Below, piece after piece: positions 8,227 to 17,703 of a stretch of DNA of 64,000 nucleotides; within the stretch, counting starts at the first letter, position 1, and every line of letters starts with the position of its first letter. Source of the stretch: Pseudeuparius sepicola (Eukaryota > Arthropoda > Insecta > Coleoptera > Anthribidae). Position numbers and translations under genes: made by a program. Location of the stretch: assembly GCA_963920635.1 (NCBI GenBank), contig OY987298.1, forward strand, positions 131,077,735 through 131,141,734. Direction: 5' to 3'. The notes under the pieces were generated by a model that saw only the letters and a program-made list of their open reading frames with translations, was not told the origin of the DNA and did not search any database.

Positions 8227-9271
8227 ATGCCGTTAACATCTCAAGAGCAAATTGCTGAAGCCCAACGCTCAAAAAAAATTAAAGATCTTACTCGCTCTAT
8301 CAGGAAAAAGTATACGGCTTTAAAATTAGGTAGATTTGAAGAAGATGAGGTCTTGGAGAAGGTATTTCAACCTATTACCAAATCTCTTACAAAAATTGAA
8401 AAAAATAAAAGTGAAAGAGCGGAAAACATGAAGTTTGAACTCAAAAGAGATAATGATGGTTTATGTAAGGTTGAGAAAAAGGAAGGAAGCGTCGAGAAAA
8501 AGGAGGAAGAAAACGTTGAGGATAGAATCAGCAAGAAACTCGATAAGTTAATAGCAAGCATTAATAGAAACAAGCAACAATCCCTCAATGAGTCACATTA
8601 TGAAGCTACCGTACCAACTGATAATGATACCGTTTTCAACGAATCATTTAACATGAGTACATTTCGACCGGAGGTTTTGGAGGAGTACTTGGATGCCTAT
8701 CCCGAAATAGCTAAGAAGTACATTTTAGACCACAATGCAAAACTTCCAAAAATTGATCCGGTTTATGGACCCCTTTACAATGCGTCACAGTCACAATGGA
8801 TGCTAGGAAAAAAAGTTATGGACTTCGATAAAAGTAGCGGAGACATTTTGATTGATGGACACCGCTATAAAGGTACCGAGGGAGTCTACGATTTAATTTT
8901 CTACGATGATCCACGTATAACTACTAAAGAGGAGAACGATAGGTATAGACATATTTTAGTTAATACCGAAGTTCACCTAAATACTCTTGGAAGACTGAAA
9001 GGCACAAATCGTTCAAAGTATATTGACATCATAAAACCTTTCGTTACGACTTCAACATCTAAATCGAGGCCCCGTGCGAATACAATATCTGGCTCGGGTA
9101 CTTCCGGGATGCATTGGATTTTCAATAAAAAACCCATAGAATACCAATGCCAATGAATTAGTTGACCGTTTAAAATTGCTCGTGGCATCTAAAAACGCAG
9201 GCAATACATCGAATGACAACGAAATTGTAGCAATAATAAATGAGCTCAAAGAAGCTAATATAATCAGATAG
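8227..9271 (+). pseudogene. Conserved Polinton virion-associated protein, frame break near the C-terminus
   Basis: The first frame (8227-9156, 309 aa) starts at ATG. It has a Lys/Glu-rich helical N-terminal third, likely coiled coil, and then a conserved core (YGPLYNASQSQWMLGKK, IDGHRYKGTEGVYDLIF). The expected C-terminal tail (NELVDRLKLLVASKNAG to NELKEANII) lies in another frame at about 9152-9271. So one small indel just before 9152 splits the gene. Such proteins regularly follow the ATPase in insect Polintons. No function is established; a structural or scaffold role would fit. Confidence 0.75.
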
Positions 9272-9297
9272 ATGCACAAAAGGTGTTTAGTACCAAA

Positions 9298-9828
9298 ATG
9301 AGCTTGAACAAGTTCGGACGTTCTTCCAAAGCGCCTAACGAAGTCAAAGTTTTTCGTACTCAGAATTTGTTTGCGGTAACCAAAGAAGGAGACTACGATC
9401 TTCAAAACCGTAAATTGTGCAACGTTGAACTACCGACTGAAGGTGGCGACGCCGCAACAAAAAAATACGTCGATGCTAGATGTACTTCTATAATGAATTC
9501 GATCGATGAAAAATTTCAAAATATCTCTAAGATCTTTACAAGCAATTTCGATAAAAAGATTTCGAGCTTGAATAAGATAGTGTTGAGTTCATCTTCGACG
9601 TCAACCGATAACACGACTCTACTCAATAAAAACGTTGAAAAAACTTCCGTGATTGACCAGAAAGTGACATCCCTGCAGACTCAAATCACTGATTTGAATA
9701 TAGAATATCAAAATCGTTTAAAATCAATATCCATTCAACTTGATTCGCTAAATAGCGACTACAAAAAACTAACTACCATACTTAATAGTCTGGATGCAAA
9801 AGGATCGTCTCAAAAGAAATCGACATGA
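9298..9828 (+). CDS. Fibre-like coiled-coil protein
   Basis: The product is 176 aa from the ATG at 9298. Residues 31-59 read GDYDLQNRKLCNVELPTEGG followed by DAATKKYVD, very like the repeat found in many phage and viral tail-fibre or spike proteins (D-x-N-x-L-x-NV-xx-P, then DAxxKxYVD). The rest is Ser/Thr/Asn-rich with long heptad-like stretches (FQNISKIFTSNFDKKISSLN, LQTQITDLNIEYQNRLKSIS), suggesting a trimeric coiled coil. I infer a vertex fibre or attachment protein. Its stop overlaps the integrase start (ATGA). Confidence 0.6.
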   Translation: MSLNKFGRSSKAPNEVKVFRTQNLFAVTKEGDYDLQNRKLCNVELPTEGGDAATKKYVDARCTSIMNSIDEKFQNISKIFTSNFDKKISSLNKIVLSSSSTSTDNTTLLNKNVEKTSVIDQKVTSLQTQITDLNIEYQNRLKSISIQLDSLNSDYKKLTTILNSLDAKGSSQKKST

Positions 9829-10761
9829 ACTCCAATCACTCAAAAGAAAAAATTGAAATAGTTAAAGAGCTTCATAAGCCTGCACGCAAAAATTATACAC
9901 GACGACGAACTATCATCAAAGGGCTGGACGATCTCTGGCAAGCCGATCTTGGACAACTTGATCAATATAAATCCTATAATAGAAATTTTAAATTTATACT
10001 TGTCGTTATTGATGCTTTCTCAAAATTTGTTTGGTGTAAACCGTTGAAAACGAAAACTGGAGAAGAGGTTACGAGAGCGTTTGCAGAGATCCTTAAAAGT
10101 TCAGAACGGCGGTGTCCGAAAAACCTTCAAACTGATCACGGAAAGGAATTTTACAACACTCATTTCAAACAGTTGATGGGAGCTTACAACATTAATCACT
10201 ATAGCACATTTAGCGTCAAGAAAGCAGCCATTGTTGAAAGAGTGATACGTACTTTGAAGGAAAAGCTTTTTAAATTTTTCAGTTTGAGCGGAAAATATAG
10301 ATGGATCGATGTATTGCCTACCTTGACAGATGATTATAATAGTCAAAAACATCGCACTACACAAATGAAACCTAAAGATGTAAGCAAAAGTTGCGAAAAG
10401 CGGTTATTAAAAAACGTCTATAGCCACTTGAAGACTTGTGGTAATAGAAAATTTAATGTTGGTGATATAGTTAGGATCAGCAAAATGAAGCACGTTTTTA
10501 ACAAAGGTTATACCCCCAACTGGGGAATTGTTTAAAATTGTGAGGATTCAAATCACCAATCCAGCAACATATTTGCTTGAAGATATGAATGGAAGTCCCA
10601 TAAAGGGTGGATTCTACGCTGAAGAACTACAGAAAACGGTTAATTCCGACGTCTATCTAGTTGAAAAAGTGTTACGTAAGAAAGGGAAAAAAGTTTTAGT
10701 TCGGTGGCTTGGTCTTGACAAATCTCACGACTCCTGGATAGATAGCAATAACGTTTTATAA
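9825..10761 (+). pseudogene. Polinton integrase with chromodomain, frame break
   Basis: The first frame (9825-10535, 236 aa) is an rve-type integrase core: Asp41 in WQADLG, Asp104 in LQTDHGKEF and Glu138 in IVERVIR, giving the DDE triad. It continues to VGDIVRISK, the SH3-like region. After a frame change at about 10525-10530 (near a C5 and a G4 run) the second frame (to 10761) gives the end of that domain and a chromodomain (YLVEKVLRKKGKKVLVRWLG, then SHDSWID). This enzyme inserts the linear element and makes the 6-bp duplication. The chromodomain may guide it to particular chromatin. Confidence 0.88.
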
Positions 10762-10766
10762 AAATG

Positions 10767-10864
10767 TAGAGGGGATAGGTTAGAAGGGGTAGAGTGGAGG
10801 GGGTAGAGTAGAGGGGGTAAGAGTAGTGGGGGTAGAGTAGAAGGGATAGAGTGGAGGGGAGTAT
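10767..10864 (+). repeat. G-rich minisatellite before the acidic ORF
   Basis: The plus strand is made of GGGGTAGAGTAGAGG-like units with five or more runs of four or five G's. It can in principle form a G-quadruplex. It ends about 15 bp before the TATA box of the next gene. Confidence 0.8.
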
Positions 10865-10881
10865 ACTATAAGAGACAGTTA

Positions 10882-10926
10882 TATAAAAAAATACTAGTTA
10901 CCTTTAAGAAATATCTACAGTAGCAG
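10882..10926 (+). promoter_or_regulatory. TATA and initiator of the acidic ORF
   Basis: TATAAAAAAA at 10882 is followed about 34 bp on by ACAGTAGCAG (10916-10925). The ATG is at 10943. Confidence 0.5.
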
Positions 10927-10942
10927 TTCGAACATTTTAAAA

Positions 10943-11620
10943 ATGAGTGACAGTGCTTACGCTTCTGAATTTAGTGAAGATACAACATCGGTAGATGCTG
11001 CCAACGATGAGGATCTTATTCTAAATACGTGCTTTGTGTTGAAGCCCAATCATGTGTTTACTGTTCACTGTGGATTGAGCGCCGCACGATATTTCACACC
11101 AGCTATCAAGATTGTTAACCACCTAGATACGCAAGGTTTCGCTAATATTTTATTAGATCGCCTCGAATGGAACGAGCTAATTCTAATTTTGACAGGATGC
11201 GTCGAAGATTTTTTCAATAAACCTAATTCGTCTGCCATATCGAGGAGATTTGTATCCAATGAAAATGTTAGAATAAATACAATGATTAGAGTGGATGGAT
11301 TAAAAGTTGCTATGCTTTCAAAGGAGGGCGTCGACTGCTATTTTTCTCATTCAGATATTTTAGAATTAATAAGCCTCGATAAGATAATTTCTTCTAAAAT
11401 CGATGTAATGTTAAAACTAAATATTTGCGAACATTATTTAAACTTTTTAGATACAGTAAATATGCTTTTGTTTAGATGTAATTACATGTTGAATCCTATA
11501 GATTTAATTACAGCATTATTTAGTTCAACGCTCAATTTAGAAATGTATTGTATTTTTGAATTTTTTAATTTTAGTAGAGATAAGTTTTTAATTGACTTGT
11601 ATAACAGAAGGTATTTTTGA
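10943..11620 (+). CDS. Uncharacterised acidic Polinton protein
   Basis: The product is 225 aa with an ATG start. The first 28 residues are Asp/Glu/Ser-rich, like an activation or disordered tail. A globular part follows (HCGLSAARYFTPAIKIVNHL, LDRLEWNELILILTG). The central WNEL strand-helix recalls small ssDNA-binding/PC4-like folds in other Polintons, but the match is weak. The C-terminal third is hydrophobic and helix-rich, without a clear membrane segment. I do not recognise the family. It is last in the rightward block and converges on PolB. Confidence 0.7.
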   Translation: MSDSAYASEFSEDTTSVDAANDEDLILNTCFVLKPNHVFTVHCGLSAARYFTPAIKIVNHLDTQGFANILLDRLEWNELILILTGCVEDFFNKPNSSAISRRFVSNENVRINTMIRVDGLKVAMLSKEGVDCYFSHSDILELISLDKIISSKIDVMLKLNICEHYLNFLDTVNMLLFRCNYMLNPIDLITALFSSTLNLEMYCIFEFFNFSRDKFLIDLYNRRYF

Positions 11621-11655
11621 AATAAAACAATATAAAAATATAAATGATTTTTATT
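11621..11655. terminator. Convergent polyadenylation signals
   Basis: AATAAA at 11621-11626 on the plus strand comes directly after the stop of the acidic ORF. TTTATT at 11650-11655 gives AATAAA on the minus strand, downstream of PolB. The two transcription blocks end in the same 35 bp. Confidence 0.5.
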
Positions 11656-11675
11656 TCTTAAACATAGATACATAC

Positions 11676-11790
11676 AAACAGTAATACAAATCGTGCGAAT
11701 ACTAAAGGTAAGTAAGATATTCTGCTTCTAAAACAGTAATACAAATCGTGAGAATAGTAAAGGTAAGTAAGATATTCTGCTTCTAAATAG
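11676..11790. repeat. Two-copy direct repeat between acidic ORF and PolB
   Basis: A unit of about 58 bp beginning AACAGTAATACAAATCGTG is present twice, at about 11678 and 11732, sharing AGGTAAGTAAGATATTCTGC. It lies beyond the PolB stop and may be part of its 3' UTR. Confidence 0.7.
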
Positions 11791-11828
11791 TTGCTCGGAA
11801 AGTAAAAAAGTGGTGTTAATCTATTATA

Positions 11829-14800
11829 CTATAATGACCCCAAGGAAGCGTATCGTGAGAATGCTTTAATAAGGGCGATTTTTTTCTGTTCCACGCTGTA
11901 GACATCGTGGTTATAAGATCTTATACAGCGTTGTGTTTCACTATTAATTTTAAAATTTTGAAGGGCATGCAAATAATCTTCAAACCGAATTTTTTGTTTA
12001 ACTACATTATATTTAACACCCTTAGCCTTCTTAACGCATGTTCCACCTTGAACTTTATAAGTGTATTGTTTAGAACGTAAGCCGACAAAGTGAGTCATGA
12101 TTTTTCCGTTATTCTCATCTTTCATAAGGCCCGGCACTTTTTTATTCGCAGATGGTATATTATATGGGTTGTCAGCTAAATAGTCGCTGGTATCAAACCG
12201 ATGTAGATCTCTTTTTATAACATCTTCGTACACATCTTGGCAATGTATTTCATAAATCAATGAATCCGTGTCGGTATATAGCAGCTTACATTCAGACGGT
12301 TGAAATTTCCGAAGCATATATCCGTAATGAAAATCATAAACACAAGTTTTCGAAATATCTAGAATTGCTGCTCCAATATAGAGGGGTTTATTGAAAATTA
12401 TTTTTGATTTGTTTAATTCTACGCTAATCAAACATTCGTCGAAGATCGTTCTACTTCTAAAGTGTGGACTAGAAATTAGATTTTTTGCACCATATCTACC
12501 CTCCCATTTTCGAACTAATTTGACTACGCGATGTTTTCTTATATTCTCCATCGTTTTGCCGTAGACCGCGTTATTCATTAGCTTGAAAAGATTTTTTTCA
12601 AATTCGTTTTTGGCCTGCGAGCGGAGTCGTGTATTGACATCTATATATGGTTTCAACCACGGTGCCTGACTGAATTTTAAAACACGATGTATTTTTTTAA
12701 GCACTAACCCATTATTCATAGCTTGTTTTAAGTTCCTATAATGTAAAATATATTTCTCTTTAGGATGTAAGGTTGTCATAAGTTTTGATAATTTCGAATT
12801 TTTGGGGGTACTATGTTCGGCACAAAACGGAAGATCTTTGTGTAAGTCATGCAGACGTTCCGGATAGTCTAAATCTACCTCAAGCATATAACCTATTGGA
12901 CCTGGAAGGTATTCACTCATGGCCCAACCGTATAAATTGTTTACATCTAAATAGAGGAGATACTTTGAAATTTCGTTCGATTTAAAATTCTCCATATATT
13001 TGTTGTTTGCCTCTGCAAAGCGATTGCAACATTGACTTATACCTCCTCTTATAGATTTCTCAAAAAACATTAGCATATCTATATCTTGAAAAGATTCAAG
13101 CCTACACCCCGTATATTTGAGCATACAATCCCAAGTGTATCCCGGAACTGTGTAATAATGTGCAGGATCCAACCCGTAAGTCTCGTGACATGTTTTACGA
13201 AAATTTTCAAAAACGTCTACTAACAGCATCACATCAGTTTTAAGGTACAAATCTGAATATTCACCTAAATTTTTAATATTAAATTTTTTCCAAACGTTTT
13301 GAGCATGTATATACTCATTTTCATCAATATTAACATTGTTTAGTTTGCTATAAAAATCATCAATTTTAGGTAAAGATGTTTCCTTTAGTCTTTCAATTGT
13401 GTCTATATAGTCATAAGGGAAAATACCTTTTCGGGTTAACAATTCGAAATTTTCTTTAGGTAAACCGCGAAACATATTTCTGGTATTTATTAAATTTCTT
13501 TCATTGAGATTTGAGACTAGAGTGCTCAGTGATGAGTTCATAAATCTAAAGGAATCTATAAATCGAAATCTAATATTAGTATTATTATCAAATATTGTGA
13601 AACTAATATACTGTTCTTTGTTTACGGGAAGCAATGAGACATTATTTCTCTTCGCTAAATCTCTAATTATAAAATGACTATCGTATCCAGAAAGGTTGTG
13701 AAAGATAACGGGAATTACAAAAGAATTGGTATAATTTAGATTACATTGATTATGCGCATATCCCCTGAAGTTACCTGTCAGGTGACAATGGTCTCGCACT
13801 ATCTTATCGGTAAGCTGGAAATTTTTATTGCAAATATGACATGACTTTGTAGCGTCCTTGAGACTTACGACTTGATTCATTGATTTCACGTTTTTCAATT
13901 TTGATGATACTATAGCGGCAACTTCAGCCAACTGATCTGCGAACCAACTCATACAGTCTGTATTTCGATAACTTTTGTAACAAGAGAGACTATCATCATA
14001 ACTGCATTTAAAGAAATATCCGGCACTAAACGCTTCATGCTTCTGGTATTTTTCAGTCTTTAGCGTTCGTTGGGAATCATTATATGGTTTTAAGATGGAC
14101 TCAAAATCGGAGTACATTAAAAATGGAACGCTTTCTTTGTTAACGTAGTTTTTAAACTCAATATACTTCTCCGTAGGGAAAATTATTTTACATTCATTCA
14201 TTTTTTCACATTCATCGGTATGCTCTTCCAACTTTTTTTGCGTTTGAAAGTAATTTAAACATCTGTCACAGAGAAACTTTTTTGAGTGATGCTTATTTAC
14301 TTGTTTAAATATTAATCTAGACATATCCTTTATCAAAACGTAGTGATATTTTATTTCAACATTTTCATTATCGTTAGTGTCCCAGGTATCATAATTTAGT
14401 TTTGAGAAATATTTATCTTGAATTAATAAGAGGTTAACGTGTTTGTCTACTTTCTGTTTGGTTAGACGACTGGGTACAACAGAGAAATTATATTTTGTAT
14501 CCATCTCTAAACAAAAAACATTAATTGAGATGTAGTTGAGTTTTTCAAATTTTGCAATTTGAGGAATAGTCATTGGAAACTGGATTCCAGTTAAATTCAA
14601 AATATCGGAATAGTGAGGGTACGAAGAAGTTCTACAGGTTTTTTTGTTTGTCGGATATAGACCAGCTACTATGCTCCAGGCAAAACATGCCTCATCTTGA
14701 TTTTGTATATTTAAGCAAGCATTTCTATTAGAAATTTGTTCGGGTAACCTTATGAAAGATGAAGCTCCATTGCCCAATTCATATTTGTTAATATTTACTT

Positions 14801-15495
14801 CAAGAGATATTATTCTGTTAAGAGCATACCCGCTTTGTCCATCTTCGAACTCTTCGAGCGAATTTAAAATTTTTTCATATACGTTCGTTCTGAACCAGTA
14901 ATCTAAATCTACTCCTAAATCGATCTCACAGTTTTTGGTGTTAAAATACTTATTTTCTAGAATTTCATCATTTCCAGACTTTTTTTATAAACTCTGCACA
15001 AAAGCAAGTATTCACTTTAATCATGGAGAGAGATTTTATTATTTTTTTTATTTTTAATTTAAAAATTGTGGAGCAGTCGTTTAGAAATTCCTTTACGTCT
15101 TTGTGTTTTAAATTGATTATTATGCTCGTCTGCAGTCTGTTCGCGAAAGCCGAGGTGATATTTTCCCACTTTATGCGTTTTGCTAATTTCCCCTGAGCTA
15201 AACCCATTCCTGTATGAGTGTTTTCATTTAATAACTGCTTGATGGAGGCTCGAAATGCTTTAATCAACCCTAAAGAAGATTGTAATTTTCGACGAATACC
15301 CACCGAAAGATTTTGTTTCTTAAGACATTTATTCAAAAGAGTAATATTTTTGTTCGAAAAATTAACCCACCTATTTATTTTTATCGGTAATGGATTTATG
15401 TGTAATAACTGATAGGCTTTGGTAGCATTCTCACAAATTCCTTTAGTAATTTTAGTGATTTCTTGTTCATCGTTACTATTTGAAATTATAAGCAT
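11829..15495 (-). pseudogene. polB: Protein-primed family B DNA polymerase, one frame break
   Basis: The N-terminal frame (15495 down to 14968, 175 aa, ATG start) and the C-terminal frame (14987 down to 11829) belong to one polymerase of about 1,200 aa. The frame changes at a T7/A7 run near 14980. Numbered from 14777, the C-terminal part has exonuclease motifs SDFES (223-227), NLSGYD (361-366) and YLKTDV (511-516). The polymerase motifs are DVNNLYG (A, 611-617), KLMNNAVYGK (B, 732-741) and YTDTDS (C, 834-839). A zinc-binding insert with CHIC and RDHCHLTGNFRGYAHNQCN (313-346) resembles an endonuclease VII/HNH-type finger, and a C2H2-like finger lies near 170-190. It replicates the element by protein priming at the TIR ends. 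Confidence 0.93.
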
Positions 15496-16384
15496 CTTTA
15501 CTTAAATGAGCAACTAAATTAACCTTACTTCTAAAACTGATGACAAGGTTCTTGGAATCTTAGACCAATTGCGCGACCACTTGCATTGGCTCTTCGCCGA
15601 CTAATATAAAAATTAAACCATTTTCAAATATTTATACATATCCAATCTGATGACATAGCATGGTTGTTGACCTGCGGCGTTAGCATATATTTCGCTGATG
15701 TTGCAGTTTGCAATGTGAGTCGATGAGTCAAGAAACCCATGAAATTTGACACCTTTGTAATCATGTTTCATTTCCGGTTTCAAATTTCATGCTATTCGGC
15801 AGAAAACAATCTGATGACATAGCATGGTTGTTGACCTGCGGCGTTAGCATATATTTAGCTGATGTTGCAGTTTACAATGTGAGTCGATGAGTCAGAAACC
15901 CATGAAATTTGACACCTTTGTAATCTGACACCGTGGTATCATGTTTCATTTCCGGTTTCAAATTTCATGCTATTCGGCAGAAAACAATCTGACGACATAG
16001 CATGGTTGTTGACCTGCGGCGTTAGCATATATTTAGCTGATGTTGCAGTTTGCAATGTGAGTGGATTATTGACCCGCTGCGTCAAGAAACCAGCGTATAA
16101 TTTCGCTGTTCGGTAGATTGTTGACCTGACGTGTCAGAAAATGAAATACTTTTATTAATAGATAAGAATATCCAGAGCTATTCCTTTAGACTTATAACTT
16201 TTCAACGTTTTTTAGATTTCTTAACATTAATGCAGCTACTTCAGCCAACTTATAATCTCATAAAAAATAAGGAAGAATAATTTTGTAAATAAAATGAACG
16301 AAAATGTCCAAAAATATACTAGGAATTAAAGTAACCGCACCCAAAATTGTTATTAATATAGTCTATCAAGTGTCAATGAATCCT
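15496..16384. other. Non-coding PolB upstream region with a 164-178 bp tandem repeat
   Basis: There is no gene. A unit starting CAATCTGATGACATAGCATG is present at 15643, 15807 and 15985 (third copy partial, to about 16140). The second copy has a 14-bp insertion. Each unit contains TTGACCTGCGGCGTTAGC and two oppositely oriented ATTTCATG/CATGAAAT blocks. On the minus strand TATATTA near 15602 and TCAGTTTT near 15540 may serve as PolB promoter elements. From 16140 to the TIR at 16385 I see only AT-rich sequence. Confidence 0.75.
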
Positions 16385-16496
16385 GTCAAATGCACTTGGA
16401 CGTATTTATATGTTCGGCGCTCAGAAGCAATCGGAACATTCAGATTTGAGTTTCAATTTTGTAGGGGTAAATAAAAGATAGACTAGATTTCATATT

Positions 16497-16649
16497 TTAT
16501 TTTTTACAATTTTCTAAATTTATGTTTTTGAACTTTTTATTTATTTCATACATTTGAATTTCATATTTCAAATTTTGAAGAGATCTTAGATAAAATTCCA
16601 ATCTTCTTTTGTAGTGTTGTCTGCGTCGCCTCTTGTCAGTGGGATTCAT
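16497..16649 (-). CDS. Small basic protein of the TIR cassette, right copy
   Basis: This is the inverted twin of the ORF at 2215-2367. It is 50 aa, starts in the ATGA overlap and ends TAA at 16497. Only one residue differs (Asn for His at position 42). Function unknown; possibly nucleic-acid binding because of its Arg/Lys-rich start. Confidence 0.55.
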   Translation of the reverse strand: MNPTDKRRRRQHYKRRLEFYLRSLQNLKYEIQMYEINKKFKNINLENCKK

Positions 16650-16948
16650 TCTTCCTCAAATTTAATATTCGTTGTCCTACCAATGAGGCCCAGACTCGTC
16701 AAGAAGATCTTCTTTCCGTTGGTGATTTCCCGGTTTATGTCTTCGATGCGTTCAGACGTAAATTCTTTTACGAACCGTGCAGGTAGCGCAGTTTGAAAAT
16801 TTTCAAATTCGACGAACACTTTCTCCCCGTACCTTGTTTCAATTCTTCTAAAAGATAAAATTTTATGTTTTTCACCAACCACTAACTCTCTTGCACTCAC
16901 AATTTCTTTTACGAAGTTATTTTCGTTCAACTGTCTGAGTAAAGACAT
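16646..16948 (-). CDS. TIR-borne 100-aa Polinton protein, right copy
   Basis: This is the inverted twin of 1916-2218, intact, with Leu3 and Arg5 instead of Phe3 and Lys5. It is transcribed inward from the right TIR, directly below the right IR-1 site array. Two diverging yet almost identical copies mean the gene is either kept by selection or homogenised by terminal gene conversion during replication. Function unknown. Confidence 0.85.
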   Translation of the reverse strand: MSLLRQLNENNFVKEIVSARELVVGEKHKILSFRRIETRYGEKVFVEFENFQTALPARFVKEFTSERIEDINREITNGKKIFLTSLGLIGRTTNIKFEEE

Positions 16949-17120
16949 ATTTCAATATTATTCAAGCACTGTTGACTGGGTATAGTGAGCTCTCCCAACG
17001 GCGTCCTCCTTATAACCCCAATGCCCCCCACCTAAATGCTACGTCAACTGTTTTAGTGCAAACATCTGCATAATTTTTGCTTACGTTTTTTATATCAAGG
17101 TGCCACGTGTCAAGGTGATG

Positions 17121-17638
17121 AGATCACTGACCTTCAGGTTAACAAGGTGACCTCTTAAAGTTCATTGACCCTCAGGTCAAGGTTAACTGTGACCTCTTAA
17201 AGTTCATTGACCTTCAGGTCAAGGTTAAAAAGGTGATCTCTTAAAGTTCATGGACCGGTCAAGGTTAACAAGGTGACCTCTTAAAGTTCATTGACCTTTA
17301 GGTCAAGGTTAACAAGGTGACCCCTTAAAGTTCATTGAACCCGCGGGTCAATGACCCCTTAAAGGTTATCGATCTGGTAACCACTTGACCTCTAGCTTCA
17401 GGTCAAGGTTAATGGAACGTGACCCCTTAAAGTTCATTGAACCCGCAGGTCAAGGTTATTTTCAAATTTCCCGCCTTGGTGGCCATATTGACGTCACTTC
17501 CGTTCCCAGAAAAAGTGCCACGTGTCAAGGTGACCTCTTAAAGTTCATTGACCTTCAGGTCAAGGTTAATAAGGTGACCTCTTAAAGTTCATTGACCGGT
17601 CAAGGTTAACAAGGTGACCCCTTAAAGTTCATTGAACC
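17121..17638. promoter_or_regulatory. Array of ecdysone-response-element-like IR-1 sites, right TIR
   Basis: On this strand the sites read AGTTCATTGACCT or AGTTCATTGAACC. Exact consensus matches start at 17159, 17211, 17285, 17329, 17431, 17542 and 17626. Near matches start at 17121, 17245 and 17586. With the left arm this makes about 11 exact and 6 near sites per element. Confidence 0.5.
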
Positions 17639-17671
17639 CGCAGGTCAAGGCCATTTTCAAATTTCCCGCCT

Positions 17672-17703
17672 TGGCGGCCATCTTGTGACGTCACTTCCGC
17701 CCT
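17672..17703. promoter_or_regulatory. Terminal ETS/CRE/YY1-like site block, right end
   Basis: This is the mirror copy of 1242-1272: GGCGGCCATCTT, then GTGACGTCACTTCCG, then CCC. A second, decayed copy with TTGACGTCACTTCCG lies at about 17475-17505, inside the array. Confidence 0.5.

Noticed and set aside
8973..9405. Minus-strand frames opposite the post-ATPase and fibre genes
   Set aside because: Shadows of the plus-strand coding regions, which match Polinton proteins.
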